Positions 44,462 to 56,267 are shown, numbered from the stretch's first letter. The stretch: DNA of 64,000 nt from Forficula auricularia (GCA_024734495.1 JALMQS010000187.1:14837173-14901172), one strand, 5' to 3'. The notes: generated by a model from the letters alone, not told the origin. Program-made: numbers and translations.

Positions 44462-45120
44462 ATTAAGGGGTTTTTGGGACGACTACAATTCGATCTGTCA
44501 GGGTTGCGTCTTCGGGAAATTTTAATTTGAAATTTTGTTTCTTAATTAAAGTAATTATTCACAGGTGGGTGTGTCAATAAAAATTTATATTTCTTTTTTT
44601 TTCAATTTCCTTTAACTATTATTATTATTATTTTTTAATTTTAAAACCTGCTAATAGTTCATTGCAAACATTAATATATGTTAAAATCGAGAATTTTAAT
44701 TAATAGGAGGTATTTATTATTGAAGACGGAGTGGTAGGACTCATGCTGAATTGAAATGCAAAGGATAATGAAAACCACAAATTCCGAATAAAAAATTTAT
44801 TACAACATAATTTTCAACCGGGTAAAAACAAAACGACGATTATGAATATCGTCCCTCCTTCTTCAGGGCTTAGAAGGATCAAAACAAAGAACCGAATATT
44901 AATATTATTTTAAAGTCCAAAACTTCGTCCACAATGATGACTTTATGATGGTCAGAGCGGTTTACAAAATGTATTAAATTTTATTTAATTCTGGCTGCAA
45001 ATAAAAATTGACTTTTTTTACCTGATTTTAAAATTAAAAATAATATTAATATATCGCTTTTAAGTTGAAAAGCAAAAAATTACAGAGCAAAGCTCTGTGC
45101 GCCGGGTAGTAATTATGATT
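44462..45120 (+). repeat. Repeat Q/I composite with hairpin tail
   Basis: Starts with the Q phrase AATTCGATCTGTCAGGGTT, includes ATTTTAAAACCTGCTAATAG, a hammerhead-like CUGAAGA box on the minus strand near 44870 without a GAAA partner, and a decayed family I head near 44946. It ends with the hairpin ACAGAGC-AAA-GCTCTGT (about 45090) and GGGTAGTAA. Confidence 0.5.
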
Positions 45121-45353
45121 TAAGAAATATATTAACCAAATGTTAAGATTTTTCACTCATATTACGTTTCTAAAAACCTGTTTTATGATGAATTATTGTA
45201 CTTTAAATATCTAGACGCCCATTTGTCCGAACAGATTTACTCTCGTTGAAGAAGGTTTAATAACACTAGAGGGGGAATATTTTTTCTGTCTAATTATACT
45301 GAATTTAATAGGCTTAAAAAATACAACTGCGCATCTTACTATGCGCATGTAAA

Positions 45354-45423
45354 GCGCTCAGCTGCCACATGACCATGGTGATAATTCACCCCCTCGTTCA
45401 GTATTCATGTGGCAGCTGTGCGC
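45354..45423. other. Long-stem hairpin (19-bp arms, 32-nt loop)
   Basis: Arms GCGCTCAGCTGCCACATGA and TCATGTGGCAGCTGTGCGC pair at 18 of 19 positions. CAGCTG and CACATG are E-box hexamers on each arm. It lies in unique-looking sequence. Could be a microRNA-like precursor or a pair of mirrored protein-binding sites. No copies elsewhere in the window. Confidence 0.6.
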
Positions 45424-45579
45424 GTATCATCCCATGATAATGCCAAGTGCAGACTCACCGAAATGTCAACCGGACTGGACTATTCGACGCTCGATTAAAA
45501 CAGAGGTAGGCTCGATTTTAACACTGTCTAAATATTATTTTACTTTACTATACGCGGTATAGGTATTTAAGAAATAGTT

Positions 45580-46265
45580 ATATTCGAATAGGAAAAAATT
45601 TCTTGATTTTAGTTTTTCCTAAATATCTCAAAAATGGGTTAGATTATTTTAATACAAAAAATTTAATCAAAACAAGTGGTTGAAGCACTACAAAAAAGTA
45701 CTAAATAGTTATTTTCTTACAAGCAATATTTAAGGAGATATTAATTATTTTGTAATCGTACAGGCAAAAATTGTTGATTTTTTAGTTTTTTCTAAAATAT
45801 CTTAAAAACGGCTTAGATTATTTTAATAAAATAAATTGCATCCAAATAAATTCTTTAATGACTACAAAAAAGTATGATATAGTCATCTTCTTAAAAGTTA
45901 TATTTAAGAGAGATGATTAATTGTTTTGTAATCCTACAAGCAAAAATGGTTGATTTTAGTTTTTTCAAATATCTTAAATACGGCTTACATTATTTTAATA
46001 AAATAAATTGAATCAAAATTAGTGCTTGAAGCATTCTACAAAAAACTACAAAATAGTGATCTTATTAAAAGTGATATTTAAGGAGATATTAATTATTTTG
46101 TAATCGTGCAGGCAAAAATGGTTGATTTTTAGTTTTTTCTAAATATCTTAAAAACGGCTTAGGTTATTTTAATAAAATTAATTAAATCAAAATTAGTTCT
46201 TTAAGCACTACAAAAAAGTATTAAATAGTAATTTTCTTAAAAGCGATATTATAGGAGATATTAAT
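45580..46265. repeat. Tandem array, four ~172-bp units
   Basis: Units share TTTTAGTTTTTTCTAAATAT (about 45609, 45784, 45955 and 46128), CGGCTTAGATTATTTTAATA, CACTACAAAAAAGTA and GGAGATATTAATTATTTTGT. No hammerhead motif found in the unit. Confidence 0.8.
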
Positions 46266-46775
46266 GATTTTATCAAGGTGTATGAATGTTCGTACTATAT
46301 GTGGGCCAATTTTGATACTCTCTAGCTCAAAGTAAATTATAATATTAAAGTAAAATTTCATAATTATCTATTTTTTTACATTAAAATTAACAACTTACTA
46401 GATTTTTATTGAAATCGAATCACGTGATATTTGACGTTTACCACATACTTGTTATTTTATTTTATTTTTTTTATTTAAATAATTAATATTATCTTATTAT
46501 TTATTTTTTCGATTTTTACTATAGCAATAACCCAGATTGTGGTCAATTTATTTTAATCAAAAATGTTTCAATAGAGTCTGAGTTATTTTGAAAACTCTTC
46601 ATTAAGTACGATAGTTTGTTTGTGAGTGGTCAAATTTTAATATTAAAACAAAATTTCATATTTAGCTTTTTTTTTAGTAGTTTTAAATTGAAAAAGAATT
46701 AAATTTTAGTTGAAATCGAAAACTCGAAATACTTGACTTTTTTTAATAATCAGTAGTTGAATTTTTAGTAAAATC

Positions 46776-46945
46776 GACACATAATTAATTATAATTATTT
46801 ATTGAAGACGAATAAATAATAGAATAATACTAGAAGACAGTTTCGATCGACTTATTCTTGAGAACGATCTCAAAATAAGTCGAAACGTCTGTAGTTTCTG
46901 ATTGTATTATTTATTAGTGTTCAATAAATAATTATAATTAAGTCA
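46776..46945. repeat. Foldback with decayed hammerhead boxes (family F)
   Basis: Arms pair from ATAATTAATTATAATTATTT to its complement near 46945. Both arms keep GUC/GAAAC wording (minus AAGTCGATCGAAAC; plus AAGTCGAAACGTC) but the CUGANGA boxes read CUCAAGA and CUCAAAA. Confidence 0.6.
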
Positions 46946-47940
46946 TTAATTGAGTCATTTTACTAAAATTTCAACTGTGAATCAAATCAAATTCAAAAAT
47001 TAAAGCTTCAATTTATCAGTAGAAATCTCTTACAGTACATATCATGTTTACAATGTCTTACTTTAGAGACTTTTTTTGTAGGCCTTAATATCGAGACTGT
47101 CCTCAATTTTTTTATCGAAATAGTTTTATTAGTTTTTTAAATATTTTGAAAAAGAGAAAAACTTTTAAAAGATTTATTTTAGAGAAATGATGTAATAAAA
47201 ATAAAATTTGAGGGAGGTAGGTAAATAGTAAAGTCACGCCAAATTTTGTTTTATATTAAAAAAAAATTAAACCATTTCATGAAATAGAAAAGAAAAATAA
47301 TATTATTAATAATAAATTACTACCTTTAATATATGTAATTATTATTTTTGCTTTCAAAACTATAATTAATTTTTGTTTTATTTAATTTTTTTTTTATCGT
47401 CTATTTATATTTTCTGTTCGATAATTATATAGTGATTGTAAATTAAACTCTCTCCAACTAAGATCAGAAGTATAAGGTAAAAAAAGTTACGCGTATATTG
47501 TACGATATGGTATTTCATTTATTTATTTTTTAAATTATCTTATAATTATTATTTTGCTAATTTTATGATTCAATGATTAGAGAAGAGGTGAAAGATCAAA
47601 GAATTAAAAAATTATTGCGTTTATTTAATTATTTACTTATTTACCATATATGTTTTAATACCCTTCTCCAATCATCTACAAGGTGATGGATATTATCTAT
47701 ACATATAAAAGGCTTGTCAGACAGTACCCGTGGCGCAGCAAGGCGAACATGTGGGAGAAAAAGCAACTAATATTCAATGACACTTGTTAGATTGTCAAAT
47801 TTTTCAAATAAAACATCTCTACTCTCTATATTATATATCTATAATATCTCTCTATATTAATATATTCCTCTATATATAGCTTAGAATATTAGATTTACGG
47901 CGTGTCTCATTTGAAATTTTAGTAGACAAATTAATTTTTA
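46946..47940. other. AT-rich DNA
   Basis: No gene or repeat identified. Confidence 0.45.
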
Positions 47941-47954
47941 AAATTATTATAATA

Positions 47955-48005
47955 ACCATATCTCGAGACGTTGCCCACCAGGGCCACCAGCTCGGAGCAC
48001 GCCTG
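47955..48005 (+). repeat. GC-rich dispersed repeat, copy
   Basis: CTCGAGACGTTGCCCACCAG and GGCCACCAGC belong to a family also at 48205-48290, 27885-27920 and 61650-61735. Confidence 0.6.
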
Positions 48006-48204
48006 CTACTGCTATCTTATCTTAATATAATAATGAAATAGGTTTCCAACCGATCGGGAACTTCGAGAGAAATGGTTGCATGCTCTAATAATGTATTTAT
48101 AAAGCATTTAATGATATTTTTAATCTTTCTTTGATCAATATTCATTATTCGAAAAAATATTTTTTTCAAAATATATAATTACCGACAGCTAATAATCACA
48201 TCTC

Positions 48205-48290
48205 GAGACGCTGCTCGCCAGGGCCACCAGCCCGGAGGGCCGAGCGGTGCCGGGCATGCCGTAGGCACGCCAGGTACTGCTCGTTAGATA
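48205..48290 (+). repeat. GC-rich dispersed repeat, fullest copy
   Basis: GAGACGCTGCTCGCCAGGGC, GCCCGGAGGGCCGAGCGG and the hairpin GCATGCCGTAGGCACGC. Strongly GC-rich inside AT-rich DNA. Probably the conserved terminal hairpin block of a transposon family. Confidence 0.6.
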
Positions 48291-48299
48291 TAATACAAA

Positions 48300-48978
48300 T
48301 GAGACGTACACAGAAGGAATCTAAAGAAACCCCAAACTTATATAATATTGAGTTAACAATATACACATCAATATAAAGTTTAATATTAAATATATTTTAA
48401 TTTATTTATTATAGCTTATTTCTATTTTTTTCAAATAAGTTCCATGCGCTTCATGGATGCAGTGGATGAAGCGCATCCCTAAAATTTCAAACATTTAGAG
48501 TATTATCATAAATATCGACTTTAAAATTTCAAGAGGATCTATAAATTTTCAAATTATTATCCGTTATTTCAAATATTTCTATAAAAAACATGTTTTTGTT
48601 TTGAAAAGTATATTGGTTCTCGAAATGAAATAAAATTGTTGTATAATTTCAAGGGGCAATTAAAATAAATGATTTTTCCAAAAAGAGCGCGGATAGAAGG
48701 TTTGATCTCCCTGCCTGGTATATCTTCCAGATCAAGCATGTCAAAGACAAGTCCAGACGAGTTTTAGTCGAATAAAAATTGTTCTCGCTGAGAAACTATT
48801 AAAATTGAAATAATAAAAAAAAATCGATAAATAAATTGATTCGAGAATCTTTGGACTAATCCATTTCTAAAAACTCTCAATATCAAGATCGGAAATAACT
48901 AAGAGTACTATAGACAAGAAAGACATAGTTTGCTTATAGCAATATAATTAGTAGAAATTGAAGATTTTCTTATAGGAC
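48300..48978. other. AT-rich DNA
   Basis: Nothing recognised. GCGCTTCATGGATGC and GATGAAGCGCATC near 48450 form a small imperfect hairpin. Confidence 0.4.
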
Positions 48979-48992
48979 AAGCTGATTCATTG

Positions 48993-49188
48993 GGGGGGGG
49001 GGTCAGATAGGCTAGGCGGGATCGTGACAGCGAGCTAACCAGGGGACCCGGGTTCGAATCCGACTCGAGGCATCCAGCTAAAATCTGACCCCAGAGGGGT
49101 AGAGACAAATTTAAAAAATAATATAACTAGTATCGTAATTAGGCTTATGGCTAGAAAGGCCGAAAAGCCAAAAAAAAAAAAAAAAAAA
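48993..49188 (+). mobile_element. tRNA-derived SINE (type 1) with target-site duplication
   Basis: Head with consensus B box GGGTTCGAATCC, body GAGGCATCCAGCTAAAATCT, tail TATCGTAATTAGGCTTATGG and an 18-A tail. AGCTGATTCATTG flanks it on both sides (48980-48992; 49188-49200), a 13-14-bp target duplication as made by LINE-type retroposition. A G-run of 12 starts the element. Best-preserved SINE in the window. Confidence 0.9.
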
Positions 49189-49476
49189 GCTGATTCATTG
49201 TGCAGTGGTCGATTTCCATCTCAGGGACTGTGGAGTTGAAGTCACAAGAATTAATTTCTGACCCTCACTCACACAAAGCAGTATCCGTTTGGAGCAGTTG
49301 TTCGAAAATATATTTTTTAAAAATCTATCTGTGGAATTTGAAAAATAAACAAAATGATACCGTATTCGATGAAATTTGCAAAATAAAATCGAAAATTAAA
49401 ATAAAATTTCAAAAAAAATAAAGGGTACTTTTTTGGACAGCATCATCCCCTGATTGAAAAGTCACCGGTATATATA

Positions 49477-49926
49477 CAGGGTGTGGGGCATAAAGATCTA
49501 CCACATTTTGAAGAGGTATAAAAATTGAAAAAAAAAACTGAATATATTTTTTGAAAAGAACATAATAAATATATATATATTTTTTTTAATGTGTTTTAAA
49601 CATTATATGAGAAAAAAAAGGGGCGGGGCAAAAATGAAAATTCTAGCCCTTTCGACCAAACAATTTATACAAAATTTGGTTAGTTTTTGCATTTCTAGCC
49701 TTCTTGTGGTCTACAGAATATGTATACAAAATTTGGTTGAGTTTGATCGAAAGGGCTAGAATTTTCATTTTTTGAACCCCCCCCCCTTTGTCTGATAATG
49801 TTTGAAAAACATTTAAAAGAAAAAGTAATTTTAAGCTCTTTTCAAAAATATATTCAGTTTTTATATTTGAATTTTTTCATTTTTTATACCTTTTCAAAAT
49901 GTGGGAGATCTTTATGCCCCACCCTG
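49477..49926. mobile_element. Foldback MITE (Tc1-like ends), 450 bp
   Basis: Inverted ends CAGGGTGTGGGGCATAAAGA and complement, with near-complete pairing for about 50 bp and a second inverted pair (GAAAATTCTAGCCCTTTCGA) inside. The ends and TA-rich flanks fit Tc1/mariner MITEs. Internal wording overlaps the tandem repeat at 9181-9640. Confidence 0.85.
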
Positions 49927-49989
49927 TTTAAATATTTAAATATATTTTATATATATGTATATTTTAATAATATTTTATTACTTTAATCA

Positions 49990-50085
49990 GTATCGTAACT
50001 ATGCAGGTGCAACAGGTGCACCAGCACAAAGCCCAACGTCTGTTAGGGGCACTGAAAAGGCCTCAAGATAAACACATAGTTAAAA
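49990..50085 (+). repeat. Fragment with CAGGTGCAACAGGTGCACC, second copy
   Basis: Begins CAGTATCGTAACTATGCAGG; same family as 44370-44460. Confidence 0.5.
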
Positions 50086-50568
50086 GTTAAATTCCTCAAC
50101 ATTGTAATAATAAAAATAAATTCTTATATGAAATTTTTTTTTATTAATATTTATTTAAAAAATATAGCGGATCCGAATTTAACACCTCTAGCATAGGCCG
50201 GTACAAAGGCTGGTTTAATTATTATTATTATCTTTAACGAAATCGGAAGGTATGTAAATTCATACGAGTGTAAATATTTCACAGTCATACGAGCTAAAGA
50301 GGGACGGATTTACTCGTATGAATCTCTATTAAAAAATAGAAACTCAACAAGCATTCAAATTCGCTTTGAGACTTTTTTGAAAAACAAAGCATATAAAGGG
50401 TAGAACAATAAATGAATTATATAAAAATCAAATTAACAACCTGTTAGTGACTTTTTATCCTAATAGCATATAAGATAAAAATTCAACGGATGTATTTTCA
50501 TTACAAAATGCATTTAGGATAAATTAACCACTTAGTTTCTTAATTTTTAGTATAATAGTAGTAATAAG

Positions 50569-51100
50569 AGTCAGGTTGGCCGAGTGGTTAAAGTGCATGC
50601 CTTCTAATCAAGCTATCGCGGTTTCAACTCGCTGCAAATATTTGACCGGCTATAATTTGATTCCCTCGGAGGAAGGCAATGGGAAACCACCCTGTGAGAA
50701 ATTTCCCCAGGAAAATTACAATGAAGAGGATACTCTCCATAGTAGTTTGACCGCCTCCGTGGTGTAATGGTCAGGATGACTGGCTGGCAACCCTGGAGGT
50801 CTCGGGTTCGATTCTCGGCTATACTCAGACATTTTTCTGTAAGTATAGGGTCTGGTAATAATAATTAAGTGGGAGATAAATTTAAACTAATTTTTGGGCG
50901 GAGAATTTACCACTGCTCGAAGCCCTTAAAAAACTTAGTAAAATTGCATTGTATCTAACTTTCTGAAATTTGGCACGTGATCCCGGCTTCTTTCCTTCTA
51001 CTCTGTTCTTTTCACGATGGAGGGGCCATCCCATTCAGGCCTTTAGGGGATGCACCTTCTGGTGCATCTTCTTCTCTCATCAATATCATTTAAAAAAAAA
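50569..51100 (+). mobile_element. Two tandem tRNA-derived SINEs (or dimeric SINE)
   Basis: The first head (GGTTGGCCGAGTGGTTAAAG, B-box-like GGTTTCAACTC) is followed by GGAAGGCAATGGGAAACCAC. A second head starts at about 50753 (GCCTCCGTGGTGTAATGGTC, B box GGGTTCGATTC), followed by the type 2 body (GGTCTGGTAATAATAATTAA; CACGATGGAGGGGCC) and a poly-A end at 51088-51100. Only the second part is shared with 4328-4602 and 56268-56375, so the first may be an older SINE hit by the second. Confidence 0.8.
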
Positions 51101-51249
51101 AATATTAATCGCCGACGTTCAGAATCGAGTATGTCACTTGAAAAAGAAGAAGAAATAGTATATTGTAATCTTTCTTGAAATTAAAATAAAAATCAAATCA
51201 AACCGCCACTTAGTGACTATTTACTGAACTATTAAGCTCATTAAAATCC

Positions 51250-51700
51250 GAATGCAAGAGTAGAGAGTAGTGGCTATTTATTAAACTATAATGGGGGTAA
51301 ATATTCTATATAACTTTACAGCCGAACCCGCTTATAAAGAGCGCGAAGGGACCGCGATGTTTGCTCGTTATAACCGAGTGTTCATAAAAAAAGGGTTTCT
51401 TTTTTAATGTTTTTAACTTAACATTGTATTTCTGATTCTCTCGTTAAATCCAGGTTCTCGTTAAAACGGGGCTCGTTATACGCGGGCACGGCCGTATATA
51501 AAAAGGTTGTCAATGGAGAATGGTGTAGGTTCTAGGTGAAACATATTATAATAGTAATAAGTATAAAGTAATTTTTATAGTTAAATAAATTATAATAAAG
51601 TAAATTATAATATAGTTAAAATTTAGTAATTTATATTTTAATTTTATATATAAAATTGATAACTCATCAGCGCAACAAAGCGACTAATTAAAAAACTATA
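51250..51700. other. AT-rich DNA with small island
   Basis: The stretch at about 51310-51500 is less AT-rich and has mirrored TCGTTATA/CTCGTTAAA phrases. No gene seen. Confidence 0.35.
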
Positions 51701-51705
51701 ACACG

Positions 51706-51775
51706 ATAAAAGAGTGTGTCGTCTGCCGGAAAAATAATCTTTTTAATTTATTTTTATAACTAGACTATAGTTTTT
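51706..51775 (+). repeat. Fragment of hammerhead element C
   Basis: AAAAGAGTGTGTCGTCTGCC and TATTTTTATAACTAGACTATAG match the left arm of 16147-16335. The hammerhead part is lost. Confidence 0.6.
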
Positions 51776-51837
51776 TAAGTATTGAAAGAATTTACTGAAT
51801 AAAACTGATTCAACATAAAAATTTTTAAGAAAAAAAT

Positions 51838-52188
51838 AAAAACCGACTTCAAAAAGTTAAGTGCAACAAATATAGAAATACACTAGAAGGTATAAAATAA
51901 TTATTATCTTATTTAGTTACAACTAAACGACGAAATATTAACACGAGATTACTTTTTAAAGTCGGTGCCAAACAAACTATACCTATAAAAGAGCGTACCC
52001 GCCACAGACGTACTAAGTAAGATCCGTCGAGTGCGATTCATAAAAGGTATATGTTTGGCACCAACTTCAAAAAGTAATTTCGTGTTAATATTTCGTCGTT
52101 TAGTTGTAACTAAATAAGATAATATTATTACCCTTTTAGTACTTTTTATTTGTTGCATTAATTTTTTGAAGTCGGTTTCTATTTTTTT
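51838..52188. mobile_element. Foldback element ending GAAGTCGGTT, ~350 bp
   Basis: Arms AAACCGACTTCAAAAAGTTA and complement; inner arms TTAGTTACAACTAAACGACG and complement; centre about 52000-52030. Ends match loose fragments near 3770 and 52547. Related GAAGTCGGTT repeats are common in insect genomes (from memory). Confidence 0.8.
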
Positions 52189-52570
52189 CTTTAAAAATTT
52201 TTATTTTTCTTCTTTTAGTGATGTTATTAATAGTGATTATATCATCAGAACTTGACCAAATTAATATGACACCATCCCTAAGACACCCCCTTTCGGATAA
52301 AAAAAGAACCATCGAAATCGGTTCATAAACAAAGAGGTTAGGTCTAAACAAACCTAAACAAACCTAATAAAAAAGGTCTAATACCTATGAGAAAAAATCG
52401 AAAAAAAATGGGACCAATCGGAAGCTAGACTGGACCCAATGCAAAAAAAATTTTCAAAATCGGTTGACAATTGGCGGAGATATGAGGTAACATAGGCACA
52501 AAAAAAAAAAAAAAAAAAAAAAAAATTCAATCGAATAGAGAACCTCCTCCTTTTTTGAAGTCGGTTAGAA
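52189..52570. repeat. Continuation of GAAGTCGGTT repeat with poly-A
   Basis: ATCGAAATCGGTTCATAAAC and CAAAATCGGTTGACAATTGG are typical 3'-region phrases of insect repeats. A run of about 27 A is at 52499-52525. GAGAACCTCCTCCTTTTTTG then GAAGTCGGTT closes it. Confidence 0.5.
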
Positions 52571-54360
52571 GCGGAACAATGAGGAAAGATTTATTTAACA
52601 CATTGCCTAAGCACGATCACTATCTGACAAATCAGAATCGTTCTAATAATTTAACGCTTTGCCATTGGCTATGCACTGGCCAATCAGATCGTTTGGATCA
52701 TACAAACATACATACTACATACTTTTTCATTTTATAGATATAGATAGATAGATAGATAATGTCTATGTTTATTTGCATCAAGTAGAGGACAACCTCATTG
52801 ATTCCCCTTTATAAAACTATTCTCTGACAAAAAATTATCAAATCACTAAAATTTCTGTAAAGTCTTAAAACTTCTAAACAAATCTTACTTTTTTACTCTA
52901 ATTTAGTTCTAAATAACTTTCCTATTATATTTATACAATATGCAAACTTTTCTGGTGTTTTCATTGATGTTTATAATTGATGTAAAATTAAACTCCTTTC
53001 AGATGCACTATCTAAATTAAACAAACAAATTAGATTATGTTAAATTTGAAATTTCCTTAAAAAAGGCAGAAAATGTTTAGTCTATTCAGATTTCATTCAT
53101 AAATGTTAAAGTATAACAAAAACATGAACAATATTATATGTATGCAATAATTAAAATATGCAATGAGTTGTTCATGATGAGAGCAAGAAAGGGTAGTCCC
53201 AAGTGAAGGGGAAATCGTGAAGAGGAGGGGTTGGGAAGGGGAAGGGAGGGAAGTCGCATTAAAAGAGCCAAGCTCATTTTGTACAGGCATAAACAAAAGG
53301 TTGTAAAAAATTACTAGGAACAACGAAGAAGGGGAGGGAGCGCTTAATGAGCTACCATTGGGGTGTTGTCGAAAACAAACAAAAATATTTTATTGATTTT
53401 TGTTCTTCTAACCTTAATCATAAATAAAAAATTATCTAATAAATAAATAAACTAAAGCTGGACCTATAGTGGAGCGAGGAATAAAAAGTGAACAAATTCG
53501 ACTTAAGGTAGTTTTTTCACAAATGCAAAAATTCAAGAAGTCTTCGAAACTTGGAATATTAGTCATTAAAAGTATAATAAACACACTGTTAAAATTTGAA
53601 GACGATTTACCACACCAAACATGAAATAATTGCGATTAAAAATGAAATTTTTACATATGGTAGTTTGAGAAAGAGTGGGAAAATGATCATTATTTTATTT
53701 TTTTTTCATTGATGGACTTTAACCATCTTGATGAAAAACTAATATTTGTTAGAATAATATATTGAAATTATTTACCACGTAGTAATTGATTCAAAAAAGA
53801 AAAACACATTTGGACGATTATTTTTAGTGGAGGGGATATAAGATCAATCGTATATTTAAACGATCCATTCATAAAGAGGATATAGTAACCAACACCTCGT
53901 TCCCTAAATTTGAAGAATATAGTAGTGTGATAAGTACAGTCAGGTTAAAAACATAACCTAAAATTTTAACACCGTTCATGTATATAGAGTGGTTACGAGG
54001 CTAAAGCTTTTTGTATGGATTGTCGCTAAAGAACTAACTTAAACAAACATACTTAATTGAATTCTTAGCTCAGTCCCGTCTACAATGTGATGTTATAACT
54101 ATAAGCAAACTGAAGAAATTTTGTTTTAGCCACTTTGCTCACTTCTTTGTCATCTTATTCATTATGTTTTCAGTGTGATAATTTCAATTATATCTCTATT
54201 ATAAAAAAAAACCCATGTCTTTGTACATAGAAAGCACCTATATCTAATTACTAATTACCTATTTTAAATTTTAGTTCCGTAATGTGTTCATTATCACATC
54301 GTTTATAGTGTTAAAATGAATTCATTTGAAGGAAATTGTTACCATTTTTTGTTATTATTA
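52571..54360. other. AT-rich DNA with a purine-rich island
   Basis: No gene supported. 53160-53370 is strongly purine-rich (GGGAAGGGGAAGGGAGGGAA) and could form an unusual DNA structure. A family A arm fragment (TTATTTGCATCAAGTAGAGG) is at about 52769. Confidence 0.4.
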
Positions 54361-54369
54361 TTTATAGTA

Positions 54370-54480
54370 CCTGGAGGCACCGAGCGATGCTCGGTAACTT
54401 CTTCCTTCAGTTAAAAGCTTTATTTTAATATTATTTTTAATTTAAAATTCTGACAAAAAGGTCGATTTTTATTTGAGAGC
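54370..54480 (-). repeat. Repeat family I tail with hairpin
   Basis: Minus-strand hairpin ACCGAGC-ATC-GCTCGGT (54383-54399 on the plus strand) followed by GCCTCCAGGTACTA. Same tail type as 8263-8279. Confidence 0.55.
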
Positions 54481-54499
54481 CGCTTTCAAATTAAAAAAT

Positions 54500-54640
54500 A
54501 CAAAAATATATAATAGTCGCCCAATGTAGCCCCCCCCCCACACCTCCACCCCGCTAGACCTCACCCCTGAAACCTCTCACTACCCCCGGATTCCCAACCA
54601 CTGCGCCCCACCTTCTGCACCTGTTTTGATTCAACCATAT
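54500..54640. other. C-rich segment
   Basis: CCCCCCCCACACCTCCACCC and nearby C-rich phrases in AT-rich surroundings. No frame or repeat recognised. Confidence 0.35.
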
Positions 54641-54964
54641 GATTCATTTTTATTCATCCAATTGTTAATAAATAAAACCTATCAAAATGTGTTGTTTTTT
54701 CAGAAAATTGAGACCTGCTTATGCGAAATATATTTTTAAATAAATTCTTGATTATTTTTTATTCTATTAAATAAATAAAGTTCTTTATAAAAATAATTAT
54801 AAAACGTTTATTAATATTTCTAACGTTTAGGGAGAACAAAATATGTTAAAATCCACAATCACAATACTTCTTCAAGGCCTTTTAGAACAATGAAACAAAC
54901 AACCCATTGTCTGCCTGGGTATAAAAGGAAAAGGGAAACCTTTTTTAAAACCCTATGAATGGGA

Positions 54965-55200
54965 TTTGTCTACCTGAGAATAATTAATTTGATTACGAAA
55001 AAACCCATCAAAAACAATTTTGTCGAAGATGAGACCGTGACAGATCGAATTGTCACCCCAAAAACCCTCTAACCCGTGAATTTCATCAAAATCGGTAGAG
55101 TCGTTTTCAAAATATAACCAAGATACAAATACATAAACAAACAAATATATATACAAATAAATAAATATACAATTTTTGTCTCGTTTAATAAGAGTAGATA
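54965..55200 (-). repeat. Repeat Q, reversed copy
   Basis: The minus strand reads TTATTAAACGAGACAAAAAT and, further on, AATTCGATCTGTCACGGTC, matching Q at 7772-8045. The 89-aa frame on this strand is a repeat artefact. Confidence 0.65.
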
Positions 55201-55264
55201 TTAAAATCATATCTACATACAAATCTTTTAAAAAAAATCTTCAAAAGTTAAATACTTAATAATC

Positions 55265-55340
55265 AAAAGTTTCGGGAGAACTTCTACCTTTATCAATGAA
55301 AATTGAAATTGTAAAAAAAAATTCTCCAGAAACGTTTTGC
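55265..55340. repeat. Small foldback with hammerhead-like wording
   Basis: Minus: UUGAUAAAGG..UUCUCCCGAAACUUUUG; plus: TTCTCCAGAAACGTTTTG. The GAAAC boxes and part of stem II survive while the CUGANGA boxes are eroded. Probably another decayed family. Confidence 0.35.
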
Positions 55341-55792
55341 TTTTATTGAACGTTTAAATAAATTTTTTTTTAATTCTATTTATTTTCATTATTAGCACGT
55401 ATGTTAGGTGTTTGCCATTAATTTCAACATTGAATAATTTTGGTTAAAAAAAATATTTTTCACGTTTACCCCTTGCGAATTTTACCTTAATTTTTTTTAA
55501 ATATTAATTGAACAATAGTTACTTAGAGGCCCAGTTTTAAATACCTACCTTTCAGATACATACTATTAAAATCGCTGAGATCTAATAATCAATATGTAAC
55601 TTAATTGAAATCATAAATTGAAATTATTTACATATACAGACTGTATTCGAAGCAATGTTACTTGGATTAAAATAAAAACTAATGGGTCCTTTCTGAAATG
55701 TCATGTAAGCGCTCCACTAGTTTTAATGTGCAAATTTAATATAACTACATTAATTAGTAGAGATTGTGGTGTTGGTGCAAGGTGAAACATCT

Positions 55793-55997
55793 TTAATAAA
55801 GATAAGAGTAAATAAATATTATATTTAATATTCATTTACTACGAGTTAAGGATTCTTGGTCACTTGTTTCACATTAAAATTAAAAAATTAAAAGATGTAA
55901 AAATTTTTAATTTTAAAGTGAAACAAGTGACCAAGAATCACTTAACTCATAGTAAATGAATATTAAATATAATATTTATTTACTCTTATCTTTATAA
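55793..55997. repeat. Long near-perfect palindrome, ~205 bp
   Basis: Arms of about 90 bp: AAAGATAAGAGTAAATAAAT..GTGACCAAGAATC wording on one side and its complement on the other, with a ~20-nt AT centre. Few mismatches, so it is fairly young or maintained. Confidence 0.85.
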
Positions 55998-56267
55998 CTA
56001 CATTGACAGAGCGCTTACAGCACATTTAAAAATAGACCACTAAATATCTCTCATTTTCATATTATATCAATACCAGGCTAGGAAATATAATAAAACTAAT
56101 CAAAAATAACTTGGTTGAATTCTCTGCTAAGCTTGTAAATATATAGAGACTTGAACTCGCTCCCAGTCATCGTCTTCTCCGCGACATATATATAACATTC
56201 AGGTGTTTAAGACGTATAACCACAGATATCTTTCGACCCCTACCCAACCCATAAAATTCCTTCTTCT

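Noticed and set aside
44795..44875. Hammerhead on the minus strand at 44.8 kb
   Set aside because: CUGAAGA is followed by a long hairpin but GAAA is missing (GUUUUG instead). Noted only within the Q/I composite.
50569..50830. Two tRNA-like sequences as functional tRNA genes
   Set aside because: Heads match A and B boxes, but the arms do not fold cleanly and both run into SINE bodies with an A-tail at the end.
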